Shown here: positions 35,631-45,315 of the stretch, in pieces | Layout of the letters: every line of letters starts with the position of its first letter | Numbering within the stretch: the stretch's first letter is position 1 | Source of the DNA: Haloactinospora alba | Lineage (GTDB): Bacteria > Actinomycetota > Actinomycetes > Streptosporangiales > Streptosporangiaceae | Direction: 5' to 3' | Assembly (NCBI RefSeq): GCF_006717075.1 | Contig: NZ_VFQC01000002.1 | Coordinates: 124,001-188,000 of the forward strand | DNA: 64,000 bases | Translations under genes and position numbers: made by a program | Notes under the pieces: generated by a model | The model's input: only the letters and a program-made list of their open reading frames with translations | Told to the model about the DNA's origin: nothing | Databases searched by the model: none

Positions 35631-36098
35631 TCACCGCGGGCGCGGACGGCCGCCGTCGAGGTAGTCGGCGAGCTGCCGGCGCATGCTGGGGTGGATGTCG
35701 GCACTGTCCAGCTCCTCGACAGGAAACCACCGCACGGCGTCGGCCTCGTCGTTGCTCCGGGGGGCGCCGCCGACGGGACGGCCGAGGTAGGTGACCTCGA
35801 ACTGCTGGCGGACCTCACCGTCGGTGTAGGCGACGATGTGGCGGGGATCGGAGTACACGCCCAGCAGTCCGGTCACCTCGGCGGTGACGCCGGTCTCCTC
35901 CTCGCACTCGCGCACCGCGCACTGGGACGGGGACTCCCCGATCTCCTGTGCTCCGCCCGGCAGCGCCCACTGTCCGGTGTCGCGGCGGCGCTGCAACAGC
36001 ACCGCTCCCCCGCCGTCCACGACGAGCAGGTTGCTGGCGGGGATCAACGTGTTCGCCCGGGGCGCGCCCGGGTCGTGGTAGTACTCGGTTCTGCCCAT
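35631..36098 (-). CDS. Nudix hydrolase
   Basis: A 155-residue Nudix protein. The Nudix box is visible as GGAQEIGESPSQ followed by CAVRECEEETGV (G-x5-E-x7-R-E-x-x-E-E-x-G). It would hydrolyse a nucleoside diphosphate linked to another moiety; the substrate is not predictable. It converges with the methyltransferase gene 26 bases away. Confidence 0.92.
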   Translation of the reverse strand: MGRTEYYHDPGAPRANTLIPASNLLVVDGGGAVLLQRRRDTGQWALPGGAQEIGESPSQCAVRECEEETGVTAEVTGLLGVYSDPRHIVAYTDGEVRQQFEVTYLGRPVGGAPRSNDEADAVRWFPVEELDSADIHPSMRRQLADYLDGGRPRPR

Positions 36099-36718
36099 GG
36101 CGACAGCATCCCCTACCGGCGGGCAGCGCGGGTGGGTTCGTCGTAGACCAGCGAGTACCGCCAGAACAGACGCCTACGCACTTTCGCACCGGGAAGTTCC
36201 ACCGCCGCCCGCTCCCGGATCTCGGGGAGCGTGTCCCGGAGTGCGGGTCAAGCACAACCACCATGTACGTCCTCGTCCCGCTGATCGAGCGCCTCCAGCG
36301 CGATCAGCACGCGCTGGCTGGCGCCGCAGCATTTCTCCCTGTCAGCGTGGGCCCGCATCACCGCCCCCGCCGCATCCCGAATATTCGACGTCACACCGGG
36401 CGGTGAGGGCGAGGGCCCGTCCCTGCCGTTCGTGGTGACCAGGGGCAGCGAACTCTTGGGCCGGGCTGGCGGTTACCAAGCTCCTATCCCGCCATAGGAG
36501 CAAGCAACTGTCCCCTCGTGGACGAATACCTGTTGCGGACACGGATGGGCTGATGCGCCGATTCGGCCACGCGAACACACGGATCCGGCGTGGGAACCGA
36601 GTAAACCGCGCGGGCATTGACTTGTGCGCAGGATCCCATGAAACCTCGCATACGCCCGGAATCACGGTGGTAATGATGGGTTCGGCACGGAGCGCGATGT
36701 GCGCAAGGGAGTGTGGGG
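36099..36718. other. Gene-free stretch upstream of the DUF262 gene
   Basis: I find no convincing gene in this ~620-base stretch. Short open frames are present on both strands but lack family features and ribosome binding sites. It should include the promoter of the DUF262 gene. Confidence 0.4.
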
Positions 36719-38506
36719 TTGAGCGTCGAATCGTTCGGCATTGAGAAGGAGTTCCTGTCCAATCTGCTGCGGCAGGCCAGGGAGGGGCGCATTCAGCTTC
36801 CGGAGTTCCAACGGGGGTGGGTGTGGCCCGAGCGCAACATCATCAGCCTGCTGAGTTCGATATCGCTCGGCTACCCGGTGGGCACGACCATGATGCTCCG
36901 TACGGGTGGGGAGACCCGATTCAAAGAACGCGCGGTGGAAGGGATCGAGCTGCCCGCGGGCGCGTCTGCCGAGCGGCTTCTGCTGGACGGACAGCAGCGG
37001 CTGACCTCGCTGTACCAAGCGTTGATGCTCAACCGTCCCGTGCGCACTCAGAACGAGAAGAAGCACGAGGTCGAGGGGTGGTTCTACGTGAACATCAAGC
37101 ACGCCCTCGACGAGACCTACGACCGGGAAAACGCCTTCCGGTTCGTCCCGGCCAACCGGCTGATACGCACTGACTTCGCGCGGGACGTGGAGCTGGACCT
37201 CTCCACACCGGAGAAGGAGTACGCCGCCGGGATGTTCCCCCTTACCCGGGTATTCGACGCCGATGACTGGGCCGAAGGTTTTCGAGAACATCACGAGTAC
37301 GACAAGACGGCCAGCAAACAGTGGCAGGCGTTCAATAAGCAGTTCGTCAAACGCTTCGAGCAGTACCTAGTTCCCGTCATCGAGCTAAGTTCGACAACGC
37401 CGCGCGAGGCGGTGTGCCAGGTCTTCGAGAAAGTCAACACCGGTGGGATCACTCTGACCGTGTTCGAGCTGCTCACCGCGACCTACGCGGCCGACGACTT
37501 CGACCTGCGCCAGGACTGGGAGGAGTGCCGACAGCAGTGGACGGGAGATCGCCAGCAGGTACTGGAAAAGGTATCCGAGACCGATTTCCTGCAGGCGGTC
37601 ACCCTGTTGGCTACCTACCGCAACCACGTTGAACACGCGGGTGCCGAGTCGGATCGCTCACTGCGGATCGGCTGCCGCCGCTCCCACATGCTCCGCCTGC
37701 CTCTGCAGGAATATCGCAGGTACAGCCGGGAAATCGTCGCGGGTTTCCAGGCTGCGGCGCGGTTCCTGCACCAGCGCTACGTCTTCGACGTGAAGTCCCT
37801 GCCGTATGGGAGTCAACTGATCCCGCTGGCCGCGATCTGCGCTGTTCTCGGCCAGGAGTGGAACACCCACGACGCCCAACAGAAGATCACCCGCTGGTAC
37901 TGGTGCGGCGTCTTCGGCGAGCTCTACAGCGGGACCACCGAGACACGCTTCGTCCGCGACCTCACCGAGGTGGTGGACTGGGTACGGGGTGTCGGTGGCG
38001 AACCGCGCACGGTCCAGGAGGTCCAGTTCGCGCCGCAACGGCTACGCACGCTACGTACCCGCAACAGCGCTGCCTACAAGGGGATCTACGCGCTGCTCAT
38101 GGCCGACGGAGCGCGAGACTGGATCAGCGGCAACGACGTGAATGTGGCGACCTACTTCGACGATGCTATCGACATCCACCACATATTCCCTAAGGCATGG
38201 TGTAATCGTAACGGGGTATCGCGCGAGGCCTATGACTCGATCATCAACAAGACGCCCCTCTCAGCGCACACCAATCGGGTCATCGGAAGTACGGCGCCGT
38301 CGAACTATCTTGCGCGCCTCGTCCAAAAGGAGGGAATTAGCCAGGACGCGCTACTCAAGCATGTCCAAACCCACCTCATCGATACCGACAAGCTCAGCGC
38401 CGACGATTTTCCCGCTTTTTTCCAGTGGCGGGAGCGGAAACTACTGGACCGAATCGCCACCGCGATCGGAACTGAGGCCCTCACCCCATCGGAGAGCGCT
38501 TCCTGA
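36719..38506 (+). CDS. DUF262-HNH protein (GmrSD/SspE-like nuclease)
   Basis: A ~595-residue protein. The N-terminal DUF262 domain has IQLPEFQRGWVWP and LLDGQQRLTSLYQAL, the DGQQR element used for nucleotide hydrolysis. The C terminus has DIHHIFPKAWC and NKTPLSAHTN, an HNH-type (DUF1524/DUF1994-like) nuclease site. This single-chain arrangement resembles GmrSD type IV restriction enzymes and SspE, which attack modified phage DNA or act with DNA phosphorothioation. No partner modification genes are in the window. TTG 36719, seven bases after AAGGGAG, fits the family start better than GTG 36713. Codons are somewhat less GC-biased than those of its neighbours. Confidence 0.88.
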   Translation: MSVESFGIEKEFLSNLLRQAREGRIQLPEFQRGWVWPERNIISLLSSISLGYPVGTTMMLRTGGETRFKERAVEGIELPAGASAERLLLDGQQRLTSLYQALMLNRPVRTQNEKKHEVEGWFYVNIKHALDETYDRENAFRFVPANRLIRTDFARDVELDLSTPEKEYAAGMFPLTRVFDADDWAEGFREHHEYDKTASKQWQAFNKQFVKRFEQYLVPVIELSSTTPREAVCQVFEKVNTGGITLTVFELLTATYAADDFDLRQDWEECRQQWTGDRQQVLEKVSETDFLQAVTLLATYRNHVEHAGAESDRSLRIGCRRSHMLRLPLQEYRRYSREIVAGFQAAARFLHQRYVFDVKSLPYGSQLIPLAAICAVLGQEWNTHDAQQKITRWYWCGVFGELYSGTTETRFVRDLTEVVDWVRGVGGEPRTVQEVQFAPQRLRTLRTRNSAAYKGIYALLMADGARDWISGNDVNVATYFDDAIDIHHIFPKAWCNRNGVSREAYDSIINKTPLSAHTNRVIGSTAPSNYLARLVQKEGISQDALLKHVQTHLIDTDKLSADDFPAFFQWRERKLLDRIATAIGTEALTPSESAS

Positions 38507-38868
38507 GACTCCCCGTTCCGTCCCGGGATAAACCGAGTACGGCAACGGTACGCGCGCCGAACTCGCCGACCGGGACGGCCGCCACCTGAGCGTCAACGCC
38601 AACGATCTGGTCCGGGACCGGGAGGTGCTGGCGCCTGGCCTGCGACGGCATCCCGCACTCGACCGTCTCCGGAGGAGCCGAGGTCTCCGGTCTCCGCCAC
38701 CGCACGTACCTGCCCCACCCACCGGATGCGGGGCCCGGAGGCGGGTGAGCCGCACACGGGACCGGGAGCGCGGCTCGGGGAACCGCGACCTGACGCGTGC
38801 GCGGTTCCGGCGAAGCGGGATACTGATGTTCTGTCGGTCCGCCCGTCCTGTCCTGTCAGGAGTCCCCA
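38507..38868. other. Gene-free stretch after the DUF262 gene
   Basis: This 362-base stretch shows no gene I can support. A short open stretch near 38545-38640 has coding-like composition but no start, ribosome binding site or recognisable family, and could be gene debris. Confidence 0.35.
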
Positions 38869-39597
38869 GTGTCCGAAGGTTCCCCCGCACCCCCCGAGCC
38901 CGAACCGCAGAACCCCGGTGGTCTGGTCGCCCGCTACCGGGTGCCGGTCGTCACCGGTGGCGTTGTCGCCGCGACGGCCGCCGCGATCGTCCTGCCCCTG
39001 TGGCTGGCACCCGGACCGCCCTACACCGAGGTTCCCACCTGCGAGGAACTGTTCACCGAGGAACTCACCTCCGAGCTTCACCTGGGGGACGTGGGGATGG
39101 TGGGCCTGGGGAACGAGGACCGGTCCTACCCCTCCCTCAACATGCCGGACGGACCGGACCGGACGTGTTTCGACGTCCAGGACAACAGCCTGGCCCTCAC
39201 GGTCACCCGTTACGACGCGGAGGCGGACTCCCCCGACTACAGCGAGGTCCGGCAGACGGTGGCCGACCGTCGCAAGACCAGGCGGGAGTGGCTGGAGGGC
39301 TCCACCCAGCCGGACGTGCCCTACACCGCCACCGAGGTGGAGGAGCTCGACACCGGCGACGAGGGGTTCGCCTCCCTGTACGAACCCTCCGATGAGAAGA
39401 GGTGGGACTACGCGGAGTGGACCCCGACCGGGGACGGCCGGAGCCACGCCGTGGCGGTCTTCAACACCCGTAACCTCCTCGTCCGGGTCACGGCCTACGG
39501 CTCCGGGAACCAGACGCTCCGGTCCCCGCTGGCCACCGTGCAGCGTGTCGCCCCAGCCCTCGAGGAGCGGATCGCCGACACCGGCGAGACGGCCTGA
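38869..39597 (+). CDS. Membrane-anchored exported protein, unknown function
   Basis: A 242-residue protein with a short Pro-rich cytosolic start, one membrane segment (VVTGGVVAATAAAIVLPLWL, residues ~27-46) and an acidic exported domain. Two Cys (CEEL and TCFDV) in that domain could form a disulfide. I do not recognise the family. GTG 38869 is preceded by AGGAG. It is followed by a short hairpin. Confidence 0.8.
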   Translation: MSEGSPAPPEPEPQNPGGLVARYRVPVVTGGVVAATAAAIVLPLWLAPGPPYTEVPTCEELFTEELTSELHLGDVGMVGLGNEDRSYPSLNMPDGPDRTCFDVQDNSLALTVTRYDAEADSPDYSEVRQTVADRRKTRREWLEGSTQPDVPYTATEVEELDTGDEGFASLYEPSDEKRWDYAEWTPTGDGRSHAVAVFNTRNLLVRVTAYGSGNQTLRSPLATVQRVAPALEERIADTGETA

Positions 39598-39618
39598 CCG
39601 GACCACGAAACGGTCCGG
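39598..39618. terminator. Short hairpin between convergent genes
   Basis: CCGGACC (39598-39604) pairs with GGTCCGG (39612-39618) directly after the stop of the exported-protein gene. It is a modest terminator candidate facing the convergent GH3 gene. Confidence 0.45.
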
Positions 39619-39729
39619 CCGGGAGTTACGGACCGCTCCGGTCCCGCTGCGTAGGCCGCCGGTACATCCCTGCCCGAACGCCGGCAGCCCTCGCGCGGCC
39701 GAGGGGCCGGGACGGTGCGTTCGCCGCGT

Positions 39730-41970
39730 TCAGGAACCGGTGATCTCGCCGCGGTCGATCGCCGCCCGCCGCCGGGACTCCGTCTCGGCGACGAGCCGGG
39801 CGATGTCCTGCCCACTGAGCGCCCCGGACAGGGTTGCCAATGTTTCCAGCGGCATGGAGTCGGCCATGGCCAGCATCTCCTCAGGAACCTCCCGGAACTC
39901 CGGCGGGAGTTGGTCGCGCAGCTCGTCCAGCACCGGCCCTCCGACAGGGTGGCCGCGCCACTCGCCGATGGTGGAGCGGGCGGTGAGCGCGGGGGCGAAC
40001 CGGTCCCCTTCACTGGTCACGTCCACCCGGAGGCGGAGGTCGCGGCAGGACGCGCCCACCGCGAGGGTGTAGGTCCCCTCGCTCAACGACCAGCGCTGGT
40101 TCAGCGGGTCCCAGGTGGACAGGTCACGGGCGCCGGCGGCCAGTTCGAGGCGGGTGCTCTCTCCGGGAGCCAGCGTCACCTTGGCGAAGTCGGTCAGCTC
40201 CCGGCGGGGCCGGGTGGGGTGGTCCTGCTGGACCTCCACGTACAGCTGGGCGGCCTCGGCGGCGGTGTAACCGCCAGTGTTGGTGACGGTGAACGCCACC
40301 CGCCAGCCGTCGGCACCGTCGGGTTTCGCCTCCGCATCCGCGTAGGCGAAACTGGTGTAGGTCAGCCCGTGGCCGAACGGGTAGGCCACGGGACGGTCCA
40401 GGGTGTCGAAGTAGCGGTAGCCCACGAACACGCCCTCACCGTACACGCAGTGGCCGTACTCGCCGGGGAAGGCGAGGTGGGAGCCGTGGTCACTGAGCCG
40501 CAGCGGGATGGTCTCGGTCAGGCGCCCCGAGGGCGACACGGCACCGGTGAGCACGTCGGCCAGGGCGGCACCGCCCGCCTGGCCCAGCAGCCACCCCTCG
40601 AGGACGGCGTCGGCCTGATGCTGCCACTCGTTCACCGACACCACACCGCCGTTGGACAGCACGACCACGACCCGGTCGGTGACCTCCCGGACCCGGTCCA
40701 GCAGGGCGAGCTGGTCGTGGGGCAGCCCGATGCCGGAGCGGTCGAAACCCTCGGACTCGGCGGCCTCGGGCAGGCCCAGGAACAGCACCGCGGTGTCGTT
40801 CGCCGCGGCCGCCGCCACGGCCTCGTCGACGAGGCCACTGTCGGGGCGGCCGTCCAGGGTGAACCCGGGGGCGAACGTGACCCCGCCGGGCACGGCCTCG
40901 GTGAGGGCGTCCAGCGCGTTGCGCACGGTGGTCGGCACCACGTGGGAGGAGCCCCCGCCCTGGAACCGCGGAGTGCGGGCGAACTCGCCGATCAGCGCCA
41001 CGGAACGGCCGGGGTCCAGTGGCAGGGTGCCGCCCTCGTTGCGGAGCAGCACCACCGCCTCACCCGCCGCCTCGCGGGCCAGGGCGTCGTGGCTGTCGTG
41101 CTCCGCCGGCCGGGAGGTGTCGCTGGAGACGCGTTCCTGGAGGCGCCGCAGCCGGTCCACCACGGTGTCCAGCACCGACTCGTCGAGTTCGCCCCGCTGG
41201 ACCGCCTCGGTGACCAGCCGGTCGGTGTGGCTGGGCGGCATCTCCAGGTCGAGCCCGGCACGCACCGCGGCGACCCGGTCCACGACGGCGCCCCAGTCGG
41301 AGACCACGGCCCCGTCGAAGCCCCACTCGTCCCGCAGCAGTGTGGTGAGCAGCCACGGGTCCTGGCTGGCGTGGACCCCGTTGATCCGGTTGTAGGCGCA
41401 CATCACCATGGCCGGGTCGGCGGTGCGGACGACGTGTTCGAACGCGCGCAGGTAGATCTCGCGCAGGGTGCGGTCGTCCACGTCGGCGCTGACCCGCATC
41501 CGGTCGGTCTCCTGGTTGTTGGCGGCGAAGTGCTTCACGCACGCCCCCACCCCCTGGGACTGGATGCCGTCCACCAGTGCCGCGGCGACGCGTTCGGTGA
41601 CGTGAGGGTCCTCGGAGACGTACTCGAAGTTGCGCCCGCCCAGCGGGGAGCGTTTGATGTTCATGCCCGGGCCCAGCAGCACGTCCACCCCGAGCGCGTT
41701 GGCTTCCGTGCCGAGGGCGGCACCGACGCGCCGCACCAGGTCGGGGTTCCAGGTCGCGCCCAGACCGACGGCGGGCGGGAAGCACGTGGCCGGGACGCTG
41801 TCGCCGATGCCGAGATTGTCTCCGCCCTCGGACTGCTTGCGCAGACCGTGCGGCCCGTCGGCGAGGGTGAGGCGGCGCAGCGTGCCCGGGACGGCGGTGG
41901 TGTGCCAGGTGTCGCTTCCGGAGGTGGCCGCGGCCTTTGTGGCGGGGTCCAACGCGTCAGGGGTGCTCAT
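39730..41970 (-). CDS. GH3 family beta-glucosidase
   Basis: A 746-residue glycoside hydrolase of family 3 with the usual order. The N-terminal TIM barrel has LGPGMNIKRSPLGGRNFEY, the substrate-binding KHFAANNQE and the nucleophile region FDGAVVSDWGAV (Asp of SDW). Next is the alpha/beta sandwich domain (AVVLLRNEGGTLPLD), and the C-terminal part is a fibronectin-III-like domain. No signal peptide is seen, so it probably acts on imported beta-glucosides in the cytosol. ATG 41970 overlaps the stop of the TetR gene (ATGA), which is therefore its likely regulator. Confidence 0.93.
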   Translation of the reverse strand: MSTPDALDPATKAAATSGSDTWHTTAVPGTLRRLTLADGPHGLRKQSEGGDNLGIGDSVPATCFPPAVGLGATWNPDLVRRVGAALGTEANALGVDVLLGPGMNIKRSPLGGRNFEYVSEDPHVTERVAAALVDGIQSQGVGACVKHFAANNQETDRMRVSADVDDRTLREIYLRAFEHVVRTADPAMVMCAYNRINGVHASQDPWLLTTLLRDEWGFDGAVVSDWGAVVDRVAAVRAGLDLEMPPSHTDRLVTEAVQRGELDESVLDTVVDRLRRLQERVSSDTSRPAEHDSHDALAREAAGEAVVLLRNEGGTLPLDPGRSVALIGEFARTPRFQGGGSSHVVPTTVRNALDALTEAVPGGVTFAPGFTLDGRPDSGLVDEAVAAAAANDTAVLFLGLPEAAESEGFDRSGIGLPHDQLALLDRVREVTDRVVVVLSNGGVVSVNEWQHQADAVLEGWLLGQAGGAALADVLTGAVSPSGRLTETIPLRLSDHGSHLAFPGEYGHCVYGEGVFVGYRYFDTLDRPVAYPFGHGLTYTSFAYADAEAKPDGADGWRVAFTVTNTGGYTAAEAAQLYVEVQQDHPTRPRRELTDFAKVTLAPGESTRLELAAGARDLSTWDPLNQRWSLSEGTYTLAVGASCRDLRLRVDVTSEGDRFAPALTARSTIGEWRGHPVGGPVLDELRDQLPPEFREVPEEMLAMADSMPLETLATLSGALSGQDIARLVAETESRRRAAIDRGEITGS

Positions 41971-42602
41971 ACGGGCCCTTCGGGGTCGGGTACGGACTCG
42001 GCCAGGCCGGGGACGGCTATCCCCAGGGTGGCAAGGAAGGATTCGACGGCGGCGGGCATGTCCACACTCTGTGGACACAGCAGCCACTGCACCTGCAGAC
42101 CGTCCATGACGGCGAGGAACTGCTGGACGGCGAGTCGTGGTGTGACGGTGGCCCGCTCGTCGAGCAGCTCGGCGAACGCGGGAACGAGACAGCCGCGCAG
42201 GGTCTCGTAGCGACGGACGAAGTGGTGGTGGGCGGGGTGGTCGGGGTCGGTGGCCTCGGCGGACAGCTTGGTGTACAGCGACACCAGGCTGGGGGTGCGC
42301 ATGTTGCGGGCGACGATCGCCAGAACGTTGGTCAGCCGCTCGCGCGCGGTGAGTCCTTCTGCCAGCACCAGGGGCGCGTCCATCTCGTCGCGCCGGGTGA
42401 GGATGGCGAGGAGCAGGGCTTGTTTGTCGGGGAAGTGGTGCAGCACCCCGGCGTGGGTGAGTCCGGCCTCCGCGGAGATGTCGCGCAGCGAGACCGCGCG
42501 GTAGCCCGACCGGGCGAAGAGCTCGACGGCGGAGTCGATGACGCGCTGCCGGGTGCGCTCCCCCTTGGACACGCGCGCTGGCCCCGGGGCGGGCTCGGTC
42601 AC
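41967..42602 (-). CDS. TetR-family regulator
   Basis: A 211-residue TetR protein. The HTH is RVIDSAVELFARSGYRAVSL followed by DISAEAGLTHAGVLHHFPDK. The C-terminal helical domain is the ligand pocket. It starts at GTG 42602 and its stop overlaps the start of the beta-glucosidase gene, so it probably represses that operon until a beta-glucoside or related ligand is present (inference). Confidence 0.92.
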   Translation of the reverse strand: MTEPAPGPARVSKGERTRQRVIDSAVELFARSGYRAVSLRDISAEAGLTHAGVLHHFPDKQALLLAILTRRDEMDAPLVLAEGLTARERLTNVLAIVARNMRTPSLVSLYTKLSAEATDPDHPAHHHFVRRYETLRGCLVPAFAELLDERATVTPRLAVQQFLAVMDGLQVQWLLCPQSVDMPAAVESFLATLGIAVPGLAESVPDPEGPV

Positions 42603-42828
42603 GGAAACTTCTCCTCACGGCGCCGGGACCCGAACGTGTGGACGCGCTGCGGCCTGTCGGAACGACCCGTCCCATGCGCGGCCACGGACCCAAAACCTAC
42701 CAGCTGGTTATTTTTTTGCCAGGGGACGCTCGTACGGAACGTCGCGTCCCGCCCACCGAAACTCCGACACACTCGTGTCTCCTGCCCCGGTGGGGCCTGG
42801 CACCTGCCCGCCCGGATCGGCCGCTGAC

Positions 42829-43230
42829 GTGGCGAACTGGACCAAACACCACGGCATCGCCATGATGGAGGCGGCTGTGGGGCTCGAACGCGGCTACTGG
42901 GGTCCGCTATCGGCCACCGGCCCGGGAGCGTGCCGCGCATGTTTCGAGTCCGAACGGAAACGGAACCTGTCCGACCGCGGCCAGGATCTGGAGGAGCGCC
43001 TCCAGGAACCCACGCCGTGGTCGTTCGGCCCGAGCAACACGGTGGTGGCGGCCTGGGCGGCGCATGACATCCTCCAGTACCTGGCGTGCGGACGGTGCCC
43101 CACCCTCGGTGCTCGGTCCTACGTCGACTTCACGAGCGCATCTGTCACCACCGTCAACGGCCCTGCGAGCTGCCTGTGTCGAACCGACCGAACCCGAGAC
43201 GCCGCGCTTCCGGAGGGGAACGGCACCTGA
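42829..43230 (+). pseudogene. C-terminal fragment of a ThiF/E1-like TOMM-type protein
   Basis: About 133 residues resemble the second half of ThiF/E1-like proteins that work with YcaO enzymes in thiazole/oxazole peptide clusters. GYWGPLSATGPGACRACFES matches the G-P-L-x-x-P-G-x-x-C-x-x-C segment. VVAAWAAHDILQYLACG matches the A-x-x-A-x-E-x-L helix, and the end GPASCLCRTD corresponds to the second Cys pair. The nucleotide-binding N-terminal half and any YcaO gene are absent; upstream bases belong to the opposite-strand TetR gene region. It is most likely a remnant, followed closely by an MFS gene as in complete clusters. Confidence 0.6.
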
Positions 43231-44510
43231 GCACACTGCGGAGCACGGGGTTCCTCCGGTTATGGACCGGGGAATCGGTCTCGATGGGCGGCACCCAGAT
43301 CACCCTCTTCGCCATGCCGCTCATCGCCGTCCTGGCGCTGGACGCCGACGCGTGGGAGATGGGCGTCGTCAAGGCCGCCGGGGCCACCGCCCCACTGCTC
43401 CTCGCGCTACCCGCGGGGGCGGCGGCCGACCGCTACGAGCGGCTGTCGGTCATGCACGGGGCCAACCTCGGCCGGCTGGTCGTCCTGGTGACGATCCCCC
43501 TGCTGTTCTGGGGCGATCTGCTTACCATCTGGGTGCTGGCGCTGGCCATGCTGGTCATCGAGTCGTTGACGCTGCTGTTCGACAGTGCCCGCTCCGCCTA
43601 CGTTCCGTCCCTGGTCCCGAAGCGGTCCCTGAGCCACGCCAACTCGTGGATCCAGGGCAGCGTCGCGGTCGGTGACGTGGCCGGCCCGGGGGCCGCCGGA
43701 CTGCTGGTGCAGCTCCTGAGCGCCCCGGTCGTGCTGCTCATCGACGCCGCTACCTACCTGTTCAGCAGTGTCATGATCCGCACGCTGCCGCGGCGGCGGC
43801 CGGACGGGGAGAACGGCCACGAACCGCCACTACGTGCCATCCGGCTCGGGATCGCCCTGCTGCGCCGGGACCGGGTGCAGTTCCCGCTCACCCTGGCAGC
43901 GGCGCACTCCAACCTGTTCCACGCCATGTTCTTCACGCTGTTCGTCCTCTACGCGGTGCGGGAACTGGAGTTCAGCCCCACACTCCTCGGGGCGACCAGC
44001 GTCGTCTCGGGTGCCACCGGCCTGTTGGCGGTGGCGACAGCGCCCTGGCTCATGGAACGGGTGGGGCACGGCCGCACCGCCATCCTGACCTTCGCCGTTC
44101 CCGGGCCCGTGGCGCTGCTGGTGCCGCTGGCGGCGGGGGTCCAGCAGTGGGCGGCGGTCGGGATGGTGACCGTGGCGCTCGGGACGTGGTCGTACGCGGT
44201 GGTGGTCAACCTCGTCGTCTGCGAGACGGTGAAGCAGGCCCTGGTGCCCGGCGAGTTCCTGGGGCGGGTCACTGCCACGATCCGCCTCCTCAGCTGGGGC
44301 GTGGAACCCGTCGGGGCGCTGGCGGGCGGTGCCGTGGCCATGACCGCCCTGGGAACGGGCGGCACGCTCGTCCTCGCGTGCGCCGGCCTCACGGGATCCG
44401 TCCTGTGGGCGCTGCGCCGGGAGGTGCGCACCCTCACGGACCTCGGAGAACCAGCGCAGGACGGGGACCGGGGCGCCGACGCGGCACCCGCCGCCGACCC
44501 CGGTACGTGA
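43176..44510 (+). CDS. MFS transporter
   Basis: A 444-residue major facilitator of the MFS_3 type: FLRLWTGESVSMGGTQITLF, then the loop AGAAADRYERLSVM and about 12 hydrophobic segments. I place the start at GTG 43176, giving a short basic cytosolic start before TM1; it overlaps the end of the E1-like fragment by 55 bases. It may have been the exporter of a lost peptide pathway, or a drug exporter. Confidence 0.88.
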   Translation: MSNRPNPRRRASGGERHLSTLRSTGFLRLWTGESVSMGGTQITLFAMPLIAVLALDADAWEMGVVKAAGATAPLLLALPAGAAADRYERLSVMHGANLGRLVVLVTIPLLFWGDLLTIWVLALAMLVIESLTLLFDSARSAYVPSLVPKRSLSHANSWIQGSVAVGDVAGPGAAGLLVQLLSAPVVLLIDAATYLFSSVMIRTLPRRRPDGENGHEPPLRAIRLGIALLRRDRVQFPLTLAAAHSNLFHAMFFTLFVLYAVRELEFSPTLLGATSVVSGATGLLAVATAPWLMERVGHGRTAILTFAVPGPVALLVPLAAGVQQWAAVGMVTVALGTWSYAVVVNLVVCETVKQALVPGEFLGRVTATIRLLSWGVEPVGALAGGAVAMTALGTGGTLVLACAGLTGSVLWALRREVRTLTDLGEPAQDGDRGADAAPAADPGT

Positions 44511-44637
44511 CCGCCGGAAGCAAGACGCCCTGACGACACCTGGCCACGGTTCCCGGCGGATGTCGGCCATCGCGGGGACAATCGTCCGTGGCGAACGCCG
44601 AGCACACACATCCCCTTCCGGAAAGGGAACCCTCGAC

Positions 44638-45258
44638 ATGGCCGAGACGGATCACACAGAGTGCCTGCACCGCTACCTGCGCTACGCCCGCGACTCCCTG
44701 CTGTGGAAACTGGAGGACTTGTCCGAGTACGACATCCGCCGCCCGATGACACCGACCGGCACCAACCTGCTGGGGCTGGTCAAACACCTGGGGATGATCG
44801 AACTGGGCTACCTCGGGCTGGTCTTCGGCCGGCACTTCGACGAGCACGTCCCCTGGTTCGGTCCCACCGGTCTCCTCCGGGACCTGGACCCCTCCACCAT
44901 GGAGGCCGACTTCGACATGTGGGCCACCCCCGAGGAGTCGCGGGAGGACGTCATCGGCCTGTACCGGCGGGCGTGGGAGCACGCCGACGCCACGGTCGCG
45001 GAGCTGGCCCCGGAGGCGGTCGGCCGGGTGCCGTGGTGGCCCGACAAGCGCAACCCGGTGACACTGCACCTCATCCTGACCCACGTCGTCGCCGAGACCC
45101 AGCGCCACCTCGGCCACGCCGACATCGTGCGGGAAATGCTGGACGGCGCGGTCGGGAGCCGGCGGGACAACGACAACATGCCCACCGACGACCGCCGATG
45201 GTGGGAGGAGCACCGCGCCCGGCTGGAGGACGCCGCCCGGCGGGCGGGGCAGCGTTGA
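44638..45258 (+). CDS. DinB/DUF664-family protein
   Basis: A 206-residue four-helix-bundle protein of the DinB/mycothiol-dependent-enzyme superfamily. The metal site is visible as His in GLVKHLGMIELGY and the pair in LILTHVVAETQRHLGHADI (H-x-x-x-E/T-x-x-H-x-x-H). Members are thiol-S-transferases or stress proteins in actinomycetes. GGAAAGGG is upstream of ATG 44638. It is a single gene ending at a bidirectional hairpin. Confidence 0.88.
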   Translation: MAETDHTECLHRYLRYARDSLLWKLEDLSEYDIRRPMTPTGTNLLGLVKHLGMIELGYLGLVFGRHFDEHVPWFGPTGLLRDLDPSTMEADFDMWATPEESREDVIGLYRRAWEHADATVAELAPEAVGRVPWWPDKRNPVTLHLILTHVVAETQRHLGHADIVREMLDGAVGSRRDNDNMPTDDRRWWEEHRARLEDAARRAGQR

Positions 45259-45274
45259 GGAACGCGCCGCGCGC

Positions 45275-45304
45275 CCCCGCTGCCGCTCGCCAGCGGCAGC
45301 GGGG
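45275..45304. terminator. 13-bp perfect hairpin between convergent genes
   Basis: CCCCGCTGCCGCT (45275-45287) pairs exactly with 45292-45304 around the loop CGCC. It ends the DinB gene from one side and the gal operon from the other. Confidence 0.8.
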
Positions 45305-45315
45305 CTGCCCGAGGG

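Noticed and set aside
36260-36405. Short open frame starting MYVLVPLIERLQRDQ
   Set aside because: Short, without ribosome binding site or homology I can recognise.
38540-38640. Coding-like stretch after the DUF262 gene
   Set aside because: There is no start, ribosome binding site or family match; at most gene debris.
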